A stretch of 64,000 bases of DNA from the NCBI GenBank assembly GCA_006176705.1, contig QRFJ01000021.1, positions 1,349,308-1,413,307 of the forward strand, given 5' to 3'. The translations under genes were made by a program, and so were the position numbers. The number at the start of each line of letters is the position of its first letter. Within the stretch, counting starts at the first letter, position 1. Source of the stretch: Cocos nucifera (lineage: Eukaryota > Streptophyta > Magnoliopsida > Arecales > Arecaceae). Shown here piece after piece: positions 62,917 to 64,000 of the stretch. Below the pieces are notes generated by a model, which was given only the letters and a program-made list of their open reading frames with translations, was not told where the DNA came from and did not search any database.

Positions 62917-63560
62917 ATGCCTCCAAAGAAGGTGACTATCCGAAGATCTACCGCTTCTACTGTCAGATCCAAACCAGACCCATCCATTCCTGCTCCAGCG
63001 CTGGCACTTCAACCTCCTCCTCCACCAGCAACCATGATAGATTTGGAGTAGTTTAACCTACTGATGCAGTGGGTTCGGGGCCTCACTGAGATGGTGTAGA
63101 CCATGCGGCAGCCCCCAACGGTGATTTCGTCAGAAAATCCACCATCGAAATGTCAGAAATCGATTCCAAGAAAAAGTACTTGGGCTAGTATACTCATCAC
63201 CCTTAGAAGAAGTTCTCTCCTTAGAAGAAATTCTTCTCTCAGAAGAAGAATTATGATCTCCTCCAAATAAGCGCAATCAAAGTAAGTATTATTTGTATCA
63301 TCATGATCACGACCACGATACTGAAGAATGCATTCAGCTCCAAGATGAGATCAAGGAGCTCATCAGGAGAGGTCGGCTGGATCGATTCCTCAGATGCCGA
63401 TCTGAAGCAAGTAAAGATCGACCGAGGGCACTGTCGCTGCCAGAACCACCAAGGAGAGTGGAACAATAAGAAGATCAACCGTCTCTCGACATCATCAACA
63501 CTATCTCTAAGGGACTTAGTGCTTCGATGAGCCACCATCTCTCGGCTTCAGAGCCAGGAA
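62917..63560 (+). pseudogene. Retrotransposon gag remnant
   Basis: An ATG at 62917 opens MPPKKVTIRRSTAS, followed by a proline-rich stretch and PATMIDLE, then meets a stop at 63049 and another soon after. Further on, a plus frame at 63285-63470 carries HDHDTEECIQLQDEIKELIR and RGRLDRFL, the conserved end of many plant Gypsy gag proteins. Stops and shifts between the pieces show it is inactive. No protease or polymerase is seen before the window ends. Confidence 0.75.
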
Positions 63561-64000
63561 AAGTTTGCCCCAAATTGAAAAGATTCATATAAAATAGAGA
63601 AGTTCGTACGGCCCAGAGCTTATCGCTTGAAGAAGCTCGAAGAAACAACGCTCCCATGACCTTAGAATTCAAAAAATCTAGAATATGCTATCAGTAATTT
63701 TCCTCCAATAAAACTCCTCCATTTCAATATTATGATTTTTTGGTATAAAAACTATATGATGACAGAAAAAAAGTAATCAATAGTGGCCATGTTAGGAACA
63801 GAAGAAGAACCTCATCCTAACATGAGCAAGTCGAAGGCCTAATTCATTTTAGACGAGATGGGGGAAGAGGTCCTAACAATGATCCTTATGTACCCCTACA
63901 GCCCATTAGGAACAGGAGGAGAACCTCGTTCTAACGTGAGCAAAGTTGAAAGGCCTCGTTCATTTTAGATGAGATGAGAGAAGAGATCCTGACAACGGTC

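Larger units (their letters stand above)
60709..64000 (+). mobile_element. Ty3/Gypsy-type retrotransposon, 5' part (runs off the right edge)
   Basis: The left LTR begins TGTTGGGGATAAA at 60709 and ends GCACCAATA at 62792, but is split by another LTR at 61043-62172. Removing that leaves an LTR of about 950 bp. A GATTGACGCTAGAAGGAGGG stretch directly after 62792 is where a primer-binding site should lie. Gag-like coding follows from 62917. The element is decayed: gag contains stops, and near 63790-64000 a ~115-bp block (GGAACAGnAGGAGAACCTC, CATTTTAGAnGAGATG) is repeated. Confidence 0.8.

Noticed and set aside
1..64000. tRNA, rRNA or riboswitch genes
   Set aside because: I looked for GTTCGAA-type T-loop motifs and saw only isolated matches without an acceptor stem (for example near 4075 and 11810). 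A covariance-model search would be needed to exclude degenerate ones.

Overview
The window is nuclear DNA from a flowering plant, most likely a monocot and probably a palm. Genes have many exons with GT-AG introns, intergenic space is AT-rich and full of transposon debris, and the recognisable proteins are plant enzymes and a plant peroxin. The palm assignment is inference from the monocot style of the beta-carbonic anhydrase and the LTR family; I could not run a search.

Layout. 1-1885 (minus) is the 5' end of a plastid L-aspartate oxidase gene, with the rest left of the window. 2.6-3.5 kb upstream of it is a degenerate tandem repeat. 5531-7357 is a solo LTR carrying a large 45-bp minisatellite. 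7521-17777 is a head-to-tail duplication of a ~5.1-kb unit, each unit holding one beta-carbonic anhydrase gene on the minus strand: the right copy is intact (201 aa predicted) and the left copy is a pseudogene. 20136-30455 (plus) is the peroxisomal docking factor PEX14, whose middle exons carry a cluster of single-base insertions. 35202-40728 (plus) is a complete 12-exon DXR gene (472 aa), the second enzyme of the plastid MEP isoprenoid pathway. 45.1-46.7 kb holds two tandem copies of a LINE RNase H fragment. 46702-47723 is a GC-rich element with terminal inverted repeats and an internal ~84-bp repeat. 48706-49506 (minus) is an intact single-exon DUF1645 gene. 50309-54891 is a whole CACTA transposon with both ends and a GTT target duplication, but decayed coding regions. 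56.7-58.7 kb is a LINE reverse-transcriptase remnant with a small element nested in it. 60709-64000 is the left end of a Ty3/Gypsy-type retrotransposon whose LTR is interrupted by a solo LTR of the same family.

The host genes are not an operon and show no obvious joint function. NAD synthesis, CO2/bicarbonate interconversion, peroxisome import and isoprenoid synthesis are simply neighbours. What ties the window together is duplication and transposon history. Paired empty sites between the two carbonic anhydrase units date small insertions after the duplication. Three LTRs of one family differ mainly in the size of their internal repeat arrays. I found no convincing new multi-gene system. The most unusual sequence is the LTR family with expandable 45-bp and ~90-bp arrays.
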